The notes: a model not told the origin generated them from the letters alone. Shown: positions 17,415-26,289, counted from the first letter of the stretch. The stretch: DNA of 64,000 bases from Rufibacter sp. DG15C (GCF_001577755.1 NZ_CP010776.1:2852001-2916000), one strand, 5' to 3'. Numbers and translations are program-made.

Positions 17415-19709
17415 ATGAGAAAACTCTTCTTCCTCACTTTCCTGCTCTTGCAGTTCTCTGCCTTTGCCCAGAAACCACCGTTTGACTTGGTGCGCTGGGT
17501 GAACCCCATGATTGGCACGGCTAAAATGGGACATACGTATCCCGGAGCCACGGCCCCGTTTGGCATGGTGCAACTGTCTCCGGATACGGACACCATTCCG
17601 TATGAGATGGGCGGCAAGTATAACAAGGACGTGTACAAATACTGCGCCGGCTACCAGTATGATGACCCAACCATTGTAGGCTTCAGTCACACCCACTTCA
17701 GCGGTACTGGTCACTCAGACCTAGGTGATTTCCTGATAATGCCTACTACCGGCAAACTGCAGTTGAACCCCGGCACCGAGACCCAACCTGAATCAGGTTT
17801 CCGGTCTAAATTTTCGCATAACAATGAGCGCGCCGAGGCGGCCTATTACAGCGTCAAGCTAGACGATCACAACATTCAGGCAGAACTCACGGCCACCAAC
17901 CGCGTGGGCATGCACCAATACACCTTCCCGAAGTCAGACGAGGCGCACATCATCCTGGACTTGATGCACGGCATCTACAACTATGAGGACAAGAACACCT
18001 GGACCTTTGTGCGCATTGAGAATGACACCTTGATTACCGGTTACCGCATGACCAACGGCTGGGCCAGAACGCGCACGGTTTATTTTGCGATGTCCTTCTC
18101 CAAGCCCTTCACCAGCTACGGTAACAAAGACTACAGCAAAGCACAGGTGTACAAAGGCTTCTGGCGCAAGTTTGACCAAACCAAGAACTTCCCGGAGATG
18201 GCGGGCAAGCAACTGCGCGCTTATTTCGATTTCAAGACAGAGGAAGGAGAGAAGCTGAAAATAAAATTCGCGCTGTCCCCTGTGAGTACGGCCGGGGCTT
18301 TGGCGAACATGCGTGCTGAGATTCCGCATTGGGATTTCGACCGCGTGAAGTACGAGAGCCAGGCGCTCTGGAACAAGGAGCTGGGCAAGGTGCGCGCCGT
18401 ACTGCCCACCAAGGATGATTACATCAACTTCTACACTGCGTTGTATCATACCTTCCTGGGGCCTACCACCTACATGGACGTAGACAACCAGTACCGCGGC
18501 TTGGACCAGAACAACCACGTAGCCAACGGCTTCACCAACTATACCACCTTCTCGCTTTGGGATACGTATCGCGCCCTGCATCCCTGGTTTAACATTGTCC
18601 AGCCCAAACGCAACGCCGACATGGTCAGCTCCATGCTGGCGCATTATGACCAGAGCGTACACAACATGTTGCCGGTTTGGTCGCACCACGCCAATGAGAA
18701 CTGGTGCATGATTGGCTACCACAGCGTGTCGGTGATCGCAGACGCCATTATGAAAGGCACGTACACCGGCGACGCCAATCGCGCCCTGGATGCCTGCGTG
18801 GCCACCGCCCGCCAAGGCTACTATGACGGCCTGCAATACTACATGCAACTGGGTTACGTGCCCGAAGACAAGAACGGCTCCTCGGTGTCCAAGACGCTGG
18901 AATACGCCTATGACGATTGGTGCATTGCTAAGATGGCGCAGAAACTTGGCCGCCAGGACGTGTACCAGGAGTTCAGCAAGCGCGCCCAGAACTGGAAGAA
19001 CGTGTATGACACCCGCATTGGCTACATGCGTCCTAAATTGAGTGACGGCACATTCAAGAAAGAGTTTGATGTGTTGAGCACGCACAACCAGGGCTTCATT
19101 GAAGGCAATGCCTGGAACTACAGCTTGTATGTGCCGCATGCGCCCGCGGAGATGATTCAAGTCATGGGTGGCAACAAGAAATTCGTGTCGCACCTGGATT
19201 CGCTCTTCACGATGCACCTGCCCGATGAGTTCTTTGCGGACACCGAAGACATCACCCGCGAAGGCATTATTGGCAACTACGTGCACGGCAACGAACCCGC
19301 GCACCACGTGGCCTATCTATACAACTGGACCGACCAGCCTTGGAAAACCCAGGAACGCGTGCGCATGATCCTCAAGAAGCAGTACCAAGCCACGGTAGAC
19401 GGCCTGGGAGGTAACGATGACTGCGGCCAGATGAGTGCGTGGTACTTGTTCAGTTCCCTCGGGTTTTATCCGGTGGCTCCCGGTTCTACGCAATATGCGT
19501 TAGGAAGCCCCTCCGTGAAAGAAGCTACTATTCAATTGGAAAATGGCAAGACCTTCACCATTGAAGCCAAAAACCAAAGCGACAAAAACGTGTTTGTGCA
19601 GAAAGTGGAATTGAATGGCAAGACTCTAAACCAACCATTCCTGAACCACGCAGACCTGGCCAACGGCGGCAAGCTGACCTTCTACATGAGCAGCAAACCC
19701 AAGAAGTAG
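17415..19709 (+). CDS. GH92 family alpha-mannosidase, exported
   Basis: 764-residue calcium-dependent glycoside hydrolase of family 92, which removes alpha-linked mannose (commonly alpha-1,2) from N-glycans or mannans with inversion. A signal peptide ends at SAFAQ. Family landmarks: VNPMIGTAKMGHTYPGATAPFGMVQLSPDT at the start, GFSHTHFSGTGHSDLGDF, the (alpha/alpha)6 barrel with SLWDTYRALHPW, and the C-terminal catalytic region GNEPAHHVAYLYNW...GGNDDCGQMSAWYLFSSLGFYPVAPG. There is no adjacent SusC/SusD pair, so this is a free-standing enzyme. A second, distinct GH92 lies at 31010-33310. Confidence 0.95.
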   Translation: MRKLFFLTFLLLQFSAFAQKPPFDLVRWVNPMIGTAKMGHTYPGATAPFGMVQLSPDTDTIPYEMGGKYNKDVYKYCAGYQYDDPTIVGFSHTHFSGTGHSDLGDFLIMPTTGKLQLNPGTETQPESGFRSKFSHNNERAEAAYYSVKLDDHNIQAELTATNRVGMHQYTFPKSDEAHIILDLMHGIYNYEDKNTWTFVRIENDTLITGYRMTNGWARTRTVYFAMSFSKPFTSYGNKDYSKAQVYKGFWRKFDQTKNFPEMAGKQLRAYFDFKTEEGEKLKIKFALSPVSTAGALANMRAEIPHWDFDRVKYESQALWNKELGKVRAVLPTKDDYINFYTALYHTFLGPTTYMDVDNQYRGLDQNNHVANGFTNYTTFSLWDTYRALHPWFNIVQPKRNADMVSSMLAHYDQSVHNMLPVWSHHANENWCMIGYHSVSVIADAIMKGTYTGDANRALDACVATARQGYYDGLQYYMQLGYVPEDKNGSSVSKTLEYAYDDWCIAKMAQKLGRQDVYQEFSKRAQNWKNVYDTRIGYMRPKLSDGTFKKEFDVLSTHNQGFIEGNAWNYSLYVPHAPAEMIQVMGGNKKFVSHLDSLFTMHLPDEFFADTEDITREGIIGNYVHGNEPAHHVAYLYNWTDQPWKTQERVRMILKKQYQATVDGLGGNDDCGQMSAWYLFSSLGFYPVAPGSTQYALGSPSVKEATIQLENGKTFTIEAKNQSDKNVFVQKVELNGKTLNQPFLNHADLANGGKLTFYMSSKPKK

Positions 19710-19726
19710 TCAAATTCAGTTTAATT

Positions 19727-19780
19727 GAAGAAGCCCCTTCTAATCGTTTGTAATACGGTTGGAAGGGGCTTCTTCTTTAT
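19727..19780. terminator. Terminator of the GH92 gene
   Basis: 14-bp arms GAAGAAGCCCCTTC and GAAGGGGCTTCTTC with a 21-nt loop, then TTTA. Confidence 0.75.
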
Positions 19781-19805
19781 GAGGAAGGTCTAGTGAATGT
19801 TTATC

Positions 19806-20282
19806 TTAGAACTTCATGTTCAGACCGAGGCCATTTCCAGTGAAGCCTAATTTCACATCTAGCTTAGGAACGGATGACTGCATCTGTCCGCCGTTATACA
19901 ATTGAACCGCTTTAGTGGCGTGCTTCACATAAGAGGCAGAGAAAGGAATCCCTATGGCTACCAATCCCGCGCCAACGCCTGCCAAGGTCCAGTTAGGCTC
20001 ACCACCACCCAAAGCCGCGCCTACCGGCCAGCCAATCAAGGCACCGCCCGCGGTTCCAAGAATAGAAGCTACCACGTTCTTGCTCTGGGCAAGCTGCATT
20101 TCCTTCTTGGCTTCTGGGTTTGATTGAGTGATTTCTTGCAATTGTTTTGGTGTCAGGTTTTTCCCGTTTTGTCTGAACGTGGTGGAAAATCCTTTCTTCA
20201 CCTCAATGCTGTCCACGCGCGTTTGGGCAAATAACTGTACCGTGAAAAGTAATGAGAAGAAGAGCGTAAAAAGTGTTTTCAT
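19806..20282 (-). CDS. Exported glycine-rich unknown protein
   Basis: 158 residues with a signal peptide (cut near LFAQ). A charged segment (GKNLTPKQLQEITQSNPEAKKEM) precedes a Gly/Ala-rich stretch (ILGTAGGALIGWPVGAALGGG...LAGVGAGLVAIGIPFSASY) that looks like a glycine-zipper hairpin crossing or lying in a membrane. The C terminus (LDVKLGFTGNGLGLNMKF) ends in Phe like outer-membrane beta-strand signals. The pattern is common in Bacteroidota lineage proteins without known function. Confidence 0.6.
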   Translation of the reverse strand: MKTLFTLFFSLLFTVQLFAQTRVDSIEVKKGFSTTFRQNGKNLTPKQLQEITQSNPEAKKEMQLAQSKNVVASILGTAGGALIGWPVGAALGGGEPNWTLAGVGAGLVAIGIPFSASYVKHATKAVQLYNGGQMQSSVPKLDVKLGFTGNGLGLNMKF

Positions 20283-20434
20283 AAAGGATTGTAAAAAGTT
20301 AGAATGGTTGGTAATAATGAGGTGCCAAAGATAACAAACAGATGACGCTTTTACAGGCTGAGAAATAGATAGTTGTTATGCTTTGGCTTGCGAATGAACT
20401 GCCTTCCTTGATTTAGTTTGCTAATAGGTAAAGC

Positions 20435-20472
20435 TGTTTTTGGCCTTATTTCTGATAATCAAGCTAAAAATG
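20435..20472. repeat. Dispersed palindrome, copy 12
   Basis: Left arm TGTTTTTGGCCTTATTTC, right arm AAGCTAAAAATG, in the divergent region before apbE. Confidence 0.8.
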
Positions 20473-20557
20473 AACTGGGGGAATTTATACCAGACCTTGT
20501 GGCATTTAAGACTAGAATTGAGTGCGGTGCCGTTATTAAAATGCCGAAATTTGCAGA

Positions 20558-21550
20558 ATGAAAAGTGTAGCCCTTCTATTCCTAGTATTGCTCAGCCTCA
20601 CCGTCAATGCGCAGGTTTTAAGAAAAAGAACCGTGAAATTGATGGGGAGTAGGTTTGACATTACCATTGTAGCGAAGGATTCTCTGACGGCAGAAAAGAG
20701 CATTGACGCGGTGATAGGAGAGGTGACCCGCATTGAATACCTCATATCAGACTGGAAGGAAGAGACGCAGATTTCTCAAGTGAACCGCATGGCCGGCATT
20801 GCGCCCGTCAAAGTAGACCCAGAAGTTTTTGCCTTGACCGAGCGTGCCTTGTGCCTATCCAAACTGACCAAAGGCGGCTTTGACATCAGTTTTGCCGCCA
20901 TGGACCGAATCTGGAAGTTTGACGGCTCCATGGAAGAAATGCCCAGCCCCGAGGCGGTGAAGAAATCAGTGGAGAAGGTAGGCTACAAAAACATTGTGTT
21001 AGACAAGAAAAACTCCACCATTTTCCTGAAGAAGAAGGGCATGAAGATTGGCTTCGGGGCGCTGGGCGAAGGCTATGCCACCGACCGTTGCCGGGACCTG
21101 ATGCTATCTCGTGGCATACCAGCGGGCATTGTGAACGGCTCCGGAGACATGAGCACTTGGGGCAAGCAACCAGATGGCACCGACTGGATGATTGGCATTA
21201 CCAACCCCGTGGATAGAGACAGTTTATTTGCGGTGGTGCCCCTCAAGCAGAGCGCCGTGGTGACGTCTGGGAGCTATGAGAAGTTTGTGGAGTTTGACGG
21301 CAAGCGCTATTCTCACATCATCAATCCCGCTACCGGCTACCCATCTACCGGCTTGACCAGCGTCACTGTCTTCGGACCCAGCGCAGAGATGGCCAACGGC
21401 TTCAGTACGTCCATCATGGTTCTAGGGCAAAAGAAAGGCCTGAAGCTTCTAAAGAAGTACCCACAATACAGCTGTATCATGATAACGGATGAAGGAAAGG
21501 TCGTTTCCTCGCCTAATTTGGATATGAGTCAGTTTAACCCAGAGCAGTAA
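20558..21550 (+). CDS. apbE: ApbE-type FAD:protein FMN transferase, exported
   Basis: 330-residue magnesium-dependent enzyme that attaches FMN through a phosphodiester bond to Ser/Thr of extracytoplasmic redox proteins. A signal peptide (MKSVALLFLVLLSLTVNAQ) without lipobox cysteine precedes the ApbE fold: VKLMGSRFDI, the FAD-site stretch GFGALGEGYATDRCRDLM, NGSGDMSTWG and the diagnostic HIINPATGYPS near residue 250. The neighbouring operon on the opposite strand encodes a DUF2271 protein with a matching acceptor-like motif and a flavin reductase fusion, so the three probably form one electron-transfer system. Confidence 0.93.
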   Translation: MKSVALLFLVLLSLTVNAQVLRKRTVKLMGSRFDITIVAKDSLTAEKSIDAVIGEVTRIEYLISDWKEETQISQVNRMAGIAPVKVDPEVFALTERALCLSKLTKGGFDISFAAMDRIWKFDGSMEEMPSPEAVKKSVEKVGYKNIVLDKKNSTIFLKKKGMKIGFGALGEGYATDRCRDLMLSRGIPAGIVNGSGDMSTWGKQPDGTDWMIGITNPVDRDSLFAVVPLKQSAVVTSGSYEKFVEFDGKRYSHIINPATGYPSTGLTSVTVFGPSAEMANGFSTSIMVLGQKKGLKLLKKYPQYSCIMITDEGKVVSSPNLDMSQFNPEQ

Positions 21551-21565
21551 TTACCTCTTTTATAT

Positions 21566-21840
21566 GGCGCGAGTCTTACGACTCGTGTCTATGGATGGTT
21601 GGAGTCTCCAGACTCCAAGCAATTACTCCTAGTCCGCCATAGTCATGGCACTAGTTCTACTTTCTATATAAACCCATGGCGCAAGCGTCCGCTTGTGTCC
21701 GCACGCATTGTTAATCTGATATGCGTGTGGACACAAGCGGACGCTTGCGCCATGGGTTTATATATTTATAATCTTGGTTCCCGGCGAGTCTGGAGACTCA
21801 CATCATCTTAAGTCACGAGTCTCCCGAAATCCTTCGGGAT
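21566..21840. repeat. Cluster of nested palindromes
   Basis: The 410-bp gap between the convergent apbE and flavoreductase genes is filled with inverted repeats. TGGAGTCTCCAGACTCCA (21599-21616) is perfect. A hairpin with 44-bp arms (21665-21708 and 21721-21764) has a single G/T mismatch and a 12-nt loop. Flanking GAGTC/GACTC units recur at 21569-21584 and 21784-21826. No open reading frame of interest lies here. Confidence 0.85.
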
Positions 21841-21906
21841 AAATTCCGACGCGCGCCTGTATTTTTTCCTTCAACGGATTAAGCAATCAATAACTAACTA
21901 CTGATT

Positions 21907-21946
21907 CCGTTTTTGGCCTGTTTTCCGCAATACAAGCCAAAAACGG
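21907..21946. repeat. Dispersed palindrome, copy 13
   Basis: Left arm CCGTTTTTGGCCTGTTTTC, right arm AAGCCAAAAACGG, 15 bp after the flavoreductase stop codon (minus strand). Confidence 0.9.
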
Positions 21947-21960
21947 GAATCACATAACCT

Positions 21961-24156
21961 TTAGTAACAGTCTGTAAGAAGTTGACTGCGGGATTGGTAG
22001 TAACTGAGTGGGTTGTTCAGTTTAGTCTGGCAGATGGTTTCCAGAAGGACCGTGACGTCTTTCTGCATAGACAAAGACCCGCAGATCATAAGTACGCCAC
22101 CCGCAGAAAGGGTATTGGCAATAAAGTCAGCGTCACGGTCAATCAAATCGCTTACGTACTGCTTTTCGCCTTCGCGGGAGAAGGCTACGTGCAGGTTGGT
22201 AAGCTTCTGCACCGACTGCTGTTCTTCTAGAAAATCTTGGTACGTACTGAAGGACGCCTGACTCCTGAAGCCGCAGTACAAGTGACAGGCCGTTTTTGGG
22301 CTGTTTTGGTGAACCATGCCCAAAAACGGACCTATGCCGGTTCCATTGGCAATCATGACTACTACGGGCGCTTTCTGGGGGAAATAAAAATGGGAATTGT
22401 TTAACAAGCGGGCCTGCATAGTCTGCCCCGTGGTCAACCTGTGCAGGAAGCCAGAACCTAAACCGTTGGGGTGCAAGCGCACGCTAATCTGTAATTCACC
22501 ATCAATAACTCCAAGGGAGTAAAGCCTCTCGCGGTGGTCGTTCTCTGGGTAGATGGCCAGTAAGTCACCAGAGGTTACGTTGGTGCGCTTTGCAGGCTTT
22601 AGCCTGACTATAAACGTGCCTTCTTGATTAATGGAGCCAGTGTTGGCCGTTACCGTGAAGGTGTCCAGGCGGTGACGGTTGGTTTGCATGAGCTCAGGCA
22701 GAACTGTCATGGCCACGCCGCTCTGCTGAGACCAAGCCTCGGCCCAAAGCGCAAACTCCTGCGGTGACCGGTCATTGACCGTGTGGATGTCTACCAACGG
22801 CTGGGCCCAAGACTGGTGCGAAAGCCATTGGTGCACTTCAAAAGCATATTGGCAGAAATCCGGATAGGCATGCGAACCGAAGCCCACCACTGAGAACTTC
22901 ACTGATTGTGCCTGCGGAACGGTCTGCACCAGAGAGGCGAATTTCTGAGCGTTGGAAGGTGCATCTCCCAAGCCATACGTTGCCGTCAGAATGAGCAAAT
23001 GCTCGGCCTTTGGGTAGGTGGTGTACTGGTTCAGTTCGGCAAGGAATGGTTTTTCGCCTTGCTTTAATAACTGCTGATATACGGCCTGTGCAAATCTATT
23101 CGTGCTTCCGTTTTCTGAGCCTACCAAAATGATGAAGCGAGCTTCCTGGGCCGTGTATTTGTTCTTGATGCGGTTGGCTCTGCGCTTAAGGGTAATGGCA
23201 AATCCTGAGTAAATAAAGAACAGAATGTTGCCAGAGGCCACCGCCAGTATAATCGCCCAGAGAATAGAAGTCCTGCCCGTGTGTACATCCAAACTTAGGG
23301 TAGTAAGGCGCTGGGTAGTAGGATATTTTACTTCGCTTAAGATGTCTCCTGTGATTTGATTGACGGCGAGCTCACGGTCCTTGAGTTTAACCGTGTAATA
23401 ATCCTCAGGGTCTTCAGAGAAAGGGAATTCTATAGATTCTACCTGCGCATACGTGGTGTTTTTGAAAAGGGCAAACTCTGACAATGGCTTGGCCGGCGCG
23501 GTCTTAATGGCGTCAAAATCAACCTCGGGAGAGACTTTTTCATTTTTGATGAGCTCAAATCTTTCCAGAGATAGATACGTGCCGGTCACGGCCAAGAGGA
23601 AAATGGGAATCAAGGAAAGGCGGCCAAGCACCACGTGGTAATACTGCGCAAAACTGTCTTTGACGATGCGGGTGAAGAAGCGCATCAAACCCCGCTGACG
23701 CTGGATGATGAGGATGGCACCCGAAATAGTAATCATTAAGAGCAGAAACGCGGTGAGGCCTATAAAAAACCGACCAGTCTCCTTTAAAAAAAGGGAGCGG
23801 TGCAGGTTAGTGACCCACTGGAAGAATTCATTCTGGGGCTGGGGCTTGCCTAGAATTTCTCCGGTCAAAGGATGAATGTAGGCTTCTACATTTTCCCCAT
23901 CGGTGTCACTGCCTTTGAGCAAAACAAACTGATGCGCATCTACGGTCAGCTCTGTGATGTCTGGGTAGCGCTTTTTGAGGGCAGGAAGTGACTGCGCCAG
24001 CGTTATTTGGTCAATGCCATCTAATTTGTACGGCTGGGCGTTTAAAACCACCGGCTCAAAAGCCAGCAGAATGCCCGTAATGGATGCTACCGCCAGTAAA
24101 AGAAAAGAAGATACAGCCAGGGCTAGGTGGCTGTATCTCCAGATGGAAATGGTCAT
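21961..24156 (-). CDS. PepSY transmembrane - flavodoxin - ferredoxin-NADP reductase fusion
   Basis: 731-residue inner-membrane flavoreductase. The first ~330 residues are a PepSY-associated TM domain with segments near 10-32, 130-152, 175-200 and 300-322, and histidines in several segments that could hold haem. A flavodoxin-like FMN domain follows (LVGSENGSTNRFAQAVY, LTATYGLGDAPSNAQ), then a CPR-type FAD domain (RERLYSLGVI) and an NADPH-binding domain (GTGIGPFLG, VLMICGS, ending in Tyr). The design matches reductases that move electrons from NADPH across the membrane to extracytoplasmic flavins or iron. Its start lies 8 bp after the DUF2271 stop, so it closes a three-gene operon. Palindrome copy 14 is embedded in codons 610-622. 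Confidence 0.88.
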   Translation of the reverse strand: MTISIWRYSHLALAVSSFLLLAVASITGILLAFEPVVLNAQPYKLDGIDQITLAQSLPALKKRYPDITELTVDAHQFVLLKGSDTDGENVEAYIHPLTGEILGKPQPQNEFFQWVTNLHRSLFLKETGRFFIGLTAFLLLMITISGAILIIQRQRGLMRFFTRIVKDSFAQYYHVVLGRLSLIPIFLLAVTGTYLSLERFELIKNEKVSPEVDFDAIKTAPAKPLSEFALFKNTTYAQVESIEFPFSEDPEDYYTVKLKDRELAVNQITGDILSEVKYPTTQRLTTLSLDVHTGRTSILWAIILAVASGNILFFIYSGFAITLKRRANRIKNKYTAQEARFIILVGSENGSTNRFAQAVYQQLLKQGEKPFLAELNQYTTYPKAEHLLILTATYGLGDAPSNAQKFASLVQTVPQAQSVKFSVVGFGSHAYPDFCQYAFEVHQWLSHQSWAQPLVDIHTVNDRSPQEFALWAEAWSQQSGVAMTVLPELMQTNRHRLDTFTVTANTGSINQEGTFIVRLKPAKRTNVTSGDLLAIYPENDHRERLYSLGVIDGELQISVRLHPNGLGSGFLHRLTTGQTMQARLLNNSHFYFPQKAPVVVMIANGTGIGPFLGMVHQNSPKTACHLYCGFRSQASFSTYQDFLEEQQSVQKLTNLHVAFSREGEKQYVSDLIDRDADFIANTLSAGGVLMICGSLSMQKDVTVLLETICQTKLNNPLSYYQSRSQLLTDCY
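22290..22329. repeat. Dispersed palindrome, copy 14, inside a coding sequence
   Basis: Perfect 12-bp outer arms CCGTTTTTGGGC and GCCCAAAAACGG inside the flavoreductase gene. In protein it encodes PFLGMVHQNSPKT just after the NADPH-binding GTGIG. Confidence 0.75.
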
Positions 24157-24164
24157 GAGCTAGA

Positions 24165-24647
24165 TTAGTTGGCGCTGAAGCGGACGTAACGGATAAAACC
24201 GGTACCGTCATTTTTAGCCGAAAGGCTGGCAGTAGTCAATGGAATCTCCAAATCTTTCACGTAGTATTCCTTGTCTTCCACTGAGGTCTCAAAACGTAGT
24301 TTGTAGCCCGCGTTGATCTTGGCAGTCTCAATGTCAAAGGTGGTGATGCTACGGTCGCCACCGGCTACAGAAGCACCCGTGATGGCGCTGATGTTCGCCT
24401 TCTTTTTAGTCTGAAACTTATGCCATTCTTTTAAGCTGTTGTACCATTTTTTGTCGGGACCCATCACGTAGAGCGTCTTCTCATATTGTCCTTTCGGGTT
24501 GATGAGGGAAACTACAATGTAGGCACCTTCGCCCACGTAATTAGACATCTGCAATAGGCACTTGTACTTGGTAGTCTGCGCCGATGCCTGGAAAGAGAAA
24601 AGACCTGCGATGATGGCTACCAGACACGCTCTGAAAATCAGCTTCAT
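24165..24647 (-). CDS. DUF2271 periplasmic protein with ApbE-type flavinylation motif
   Basis: 160-residue exported protein (signal peptide ends at ASAQ). The DUF2271 core is visible: VGEGAYIVVSLINPKGQYEKTLYVMGPDKKWYNSLKEW, followed by ISAITGASVAGGDRSITTFDIE. Residues 88-93 (AITGAS) fit the [S/T]GA[S/T] context in which ApbE covalently links FMN, which would make Ser93 the acceptor. It is probably the mobile or membrane-facing flavoprotein that receives electrons from the downstream PepSY-FNR fusion. It lies in the middle of the operon, 1 bp after the ankyrin gene and 8 bp before the reductase. Acceptor identity is inferred. Confidence 0.82.
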   Translation of the reverse strand: MKLIFRACLVAIIAGLFSFQASAQTTKYKCLLQMSNYVGEGAYIVVSLINPKGQYEKTLYVMGPDKKWYNSLKEWHKFQTKKKANISAITGASVAGGDRSITTFDIETAKINAGYKLRFETSVEDKEYYVKDLEIPLTTASLSAKNDGTGFIRYVRFSAN

Positions 24648-24648
24648 G

Positions 24649-26145
24649 TTATTGTTTTAAGAAATCTATAGATACTTTGTTTTTGGTTAGGAGCTCATTC
24701 TCCTTGGCCAGCGAGTAAGCGGTTTCTTCAAACTCAGTGGTACTATTCTTCTGGGCCCCAATAGAAACCAGGTATTTCAAAAGGACATCGTCTTTAGACA
24801 GCATGGCCGCTTTGTGCAAGACCGTAATGCCTTCTTTGTTCTTGGCGTTCACGTCTAGTTTCAAAGGCTCCAAACGCTTCAACAAGGCTAGGTCATTCTT
24901 AGTAACTGCGGCATGGTATAAGGTGCTACCGTCCTTCTGCGGGGCGGCAAAATTCAATCCCTTGCTTTGCAACAGTGCCATTTTGGTGCCAAACTCATCT
25001 GTAGCAGCTGGGGCAGAACCGGGTCTAGGCACTGCATACGACTGTACCAGATGGTAGGCCAGGTTAAAACCGTCTTTGTCTTTGACGTTAATGTCAGCTC
25101 CTTTATTTAATAAAAGCGTCACCACTTCTGGCGAACTGCTCTTCACGGCCATGGTCAAGGCAGATTCCCCTTTAGCGTTTACCGCGTTGATGTTCTGTAC
25201 TTTTGGTAACAACAGTTCTACCGTGGCGGCATCTTTGCCTGCCGCGGCAAACATGAAAGCCGTGTTGCCTTCAGCATTCGCCTTGTTCACGTTCACGCCT
25301 TTGGACATGAAATAAGTGACCAATTCTGTTTGGTTAGGTCTGCGCACCAAGGCATGCAACACGGTCTCGCCGGTTTGGTCTGCAAAGGCAGGGTTTAGTT
25401 TAAGGTCTTCTACTAGGTACTTGAAAACTTCTAGCGTGTTGGGGCCGCGGCGCGAGCCTTGGGCCGCCATAATGAGGGCGTTGTCATTGTACTTTACACC
25501 CTTCTGCAACAAGCTTTTCAAAAGAGCCACGCTGGCCGTTTTGGCGGCGTAGTTAAAGGCAGTATTCCCGTTGGCATCCACGTCTTTCAACGTCAGGCCT
25601 TTGGTGGTAAGGTGATTGGCCAGGACGAAGTCCTTGTCATTGGCAATGGTCATCAACAACAGATTAGCCCCATCCTTGTACTTTTTCTTCGGGTCCAAAC
25701 CTGCTTTGAAGAAGACATCATACAACGCCGGATTGGTCTGTCCACCATTGGCGGCAAACGCGATAGGGGTGTTGCCGTTGCTGTCCTGGAAGTTCATGTC
25801 AGAGCCTTTGGCTAACAGGTACTGCACCAGCTCCACATTGCCTCTGTTGGCGGCCCAGTGCAGGTAAATGCGGCCGTCATGGGTAGGCTTGCCTACTTTA
25901 TTTTCGGGTTGCTCCAGCAAGAACTTGATGGTAGCCAAAGGTGCATCATTGTTAATGGCGAGCACCGTAGGGTCAAACATGCCGGGATTGTAGGCGGTGG
26001 CGCTGTTTCCTTTGGCCATTTCTGCCTGCACGGCGGCCACGTCTGGGGTAGACTTCCAAAACGCCTGCTCTAAAAGCGAATTCTTCTGTTGCGCCTGAAG
26101 GCCTAAGCAAAGAAAGAAGAGGGGTAACAGCAATAGTTTTTTCAT
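24649..26145 (-). CDS. Exported ankyrin-repeat protein
   Basis: 498 residues with the start at ATG 26145 (MKKLLLLPLFFLCLGLQAQ), a clean signal peptide. The earlier Met at 26181 adds a polar leader. At least ten ankyrin units follow, with recognisable DGRIYLHWAANRGNVELVQYLLAKG, NGNTPIAFAANGG, NAEGNTAFMFAAAGKD, AKGESALTMAVKSSSPEVVTLLLNKGADINVKDKDG and KEGITVLHKAAMLSK. It is probably a periplasmic protein-interaction scaffold. As first gene of the operon with the DUF2271 protein and flavoreductase, it may hold those partners together (inferred). Confidence 0.9.
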   Translation of the reverse strand: MKKLLLLPLFFLCLGLQAQQKNSLLEQAFWKSTPDVAAVQAEMAKGNSATAYNPGMFDPTVLAINNDAPLATIKFLLEQPENKVGKPTHDGRIYLHWAANRGNVELVQYLLAKGSDMNFQDSNGNTPIAFAANGGQTNPALYDVFFKAGLDPKKKYKDGANLLLMTIANDKDFVLANHLTTKGLTLKDVDANGNTAFNYAAKTASVALLKSLLQKGVKYNDNALIMAAQGSRRGPNTLEVFKYLVEDLKLNPAFADQTGETVLHALVRRPNQTELVTYFMSKGVNVNKANAEGNTAFMFAAAGKDAATVELLLPKVQNINAVNAKGESALTMAVKSSSPEVVTLLLNKGADINVKDKDGFNLAYHLVQSYAVPRPGSAPAATDEFGTKMALLQSKGLNFAAPQKDGSTLYHAAVTKNDLALLKRLEPLKLDVNAKNKEGITVLHKAAMLSKDDVLLKYLVSIGAQKNSTTEFEETAYSLAKENELLTKNKVSIDFLKQ

Positions 26146-26266
26146 GACGTATGTGTTGTGCTTAGAACTAGTTAAGGTCAATGGTTCTTTTGGTTTTAGC
26201 CCTACTCAAAATGTAACTCTGCGTTGAAAATGTGCATCCTGAAAGGTAAACGGCAGAAGGTGTTAA

Positions 26267-26289
26267 TTATTTAGACTAATTCAAAATAA
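26267..26289. promoter_or_regulatory. Fur-box-like palindrome upstream of the flavoreductase operon
   Basis: A 23-bp imperfect palindrome (outer halves TTATTT and AAATAA, core TAGACTAATTCA) about 122 bp upstream of the ankyrin gene. Ten-of-eleven positions are not reached: four base-pair columns mismatch, seven pair, including the six outermost. AT-rich Fur sites in Bacteroidota look similar, and an iron-reductase role for the operon would fit. Confidence 0.35.

Noticed and set aside
17934-19307. A 457-codon open frame on the minus strand opposite GH92
   Set aside because: It is a shadow of the GC-rich third positions of the GH92 gene, with no family pattern and no start signal. The plus-strand gene is unmistakable.
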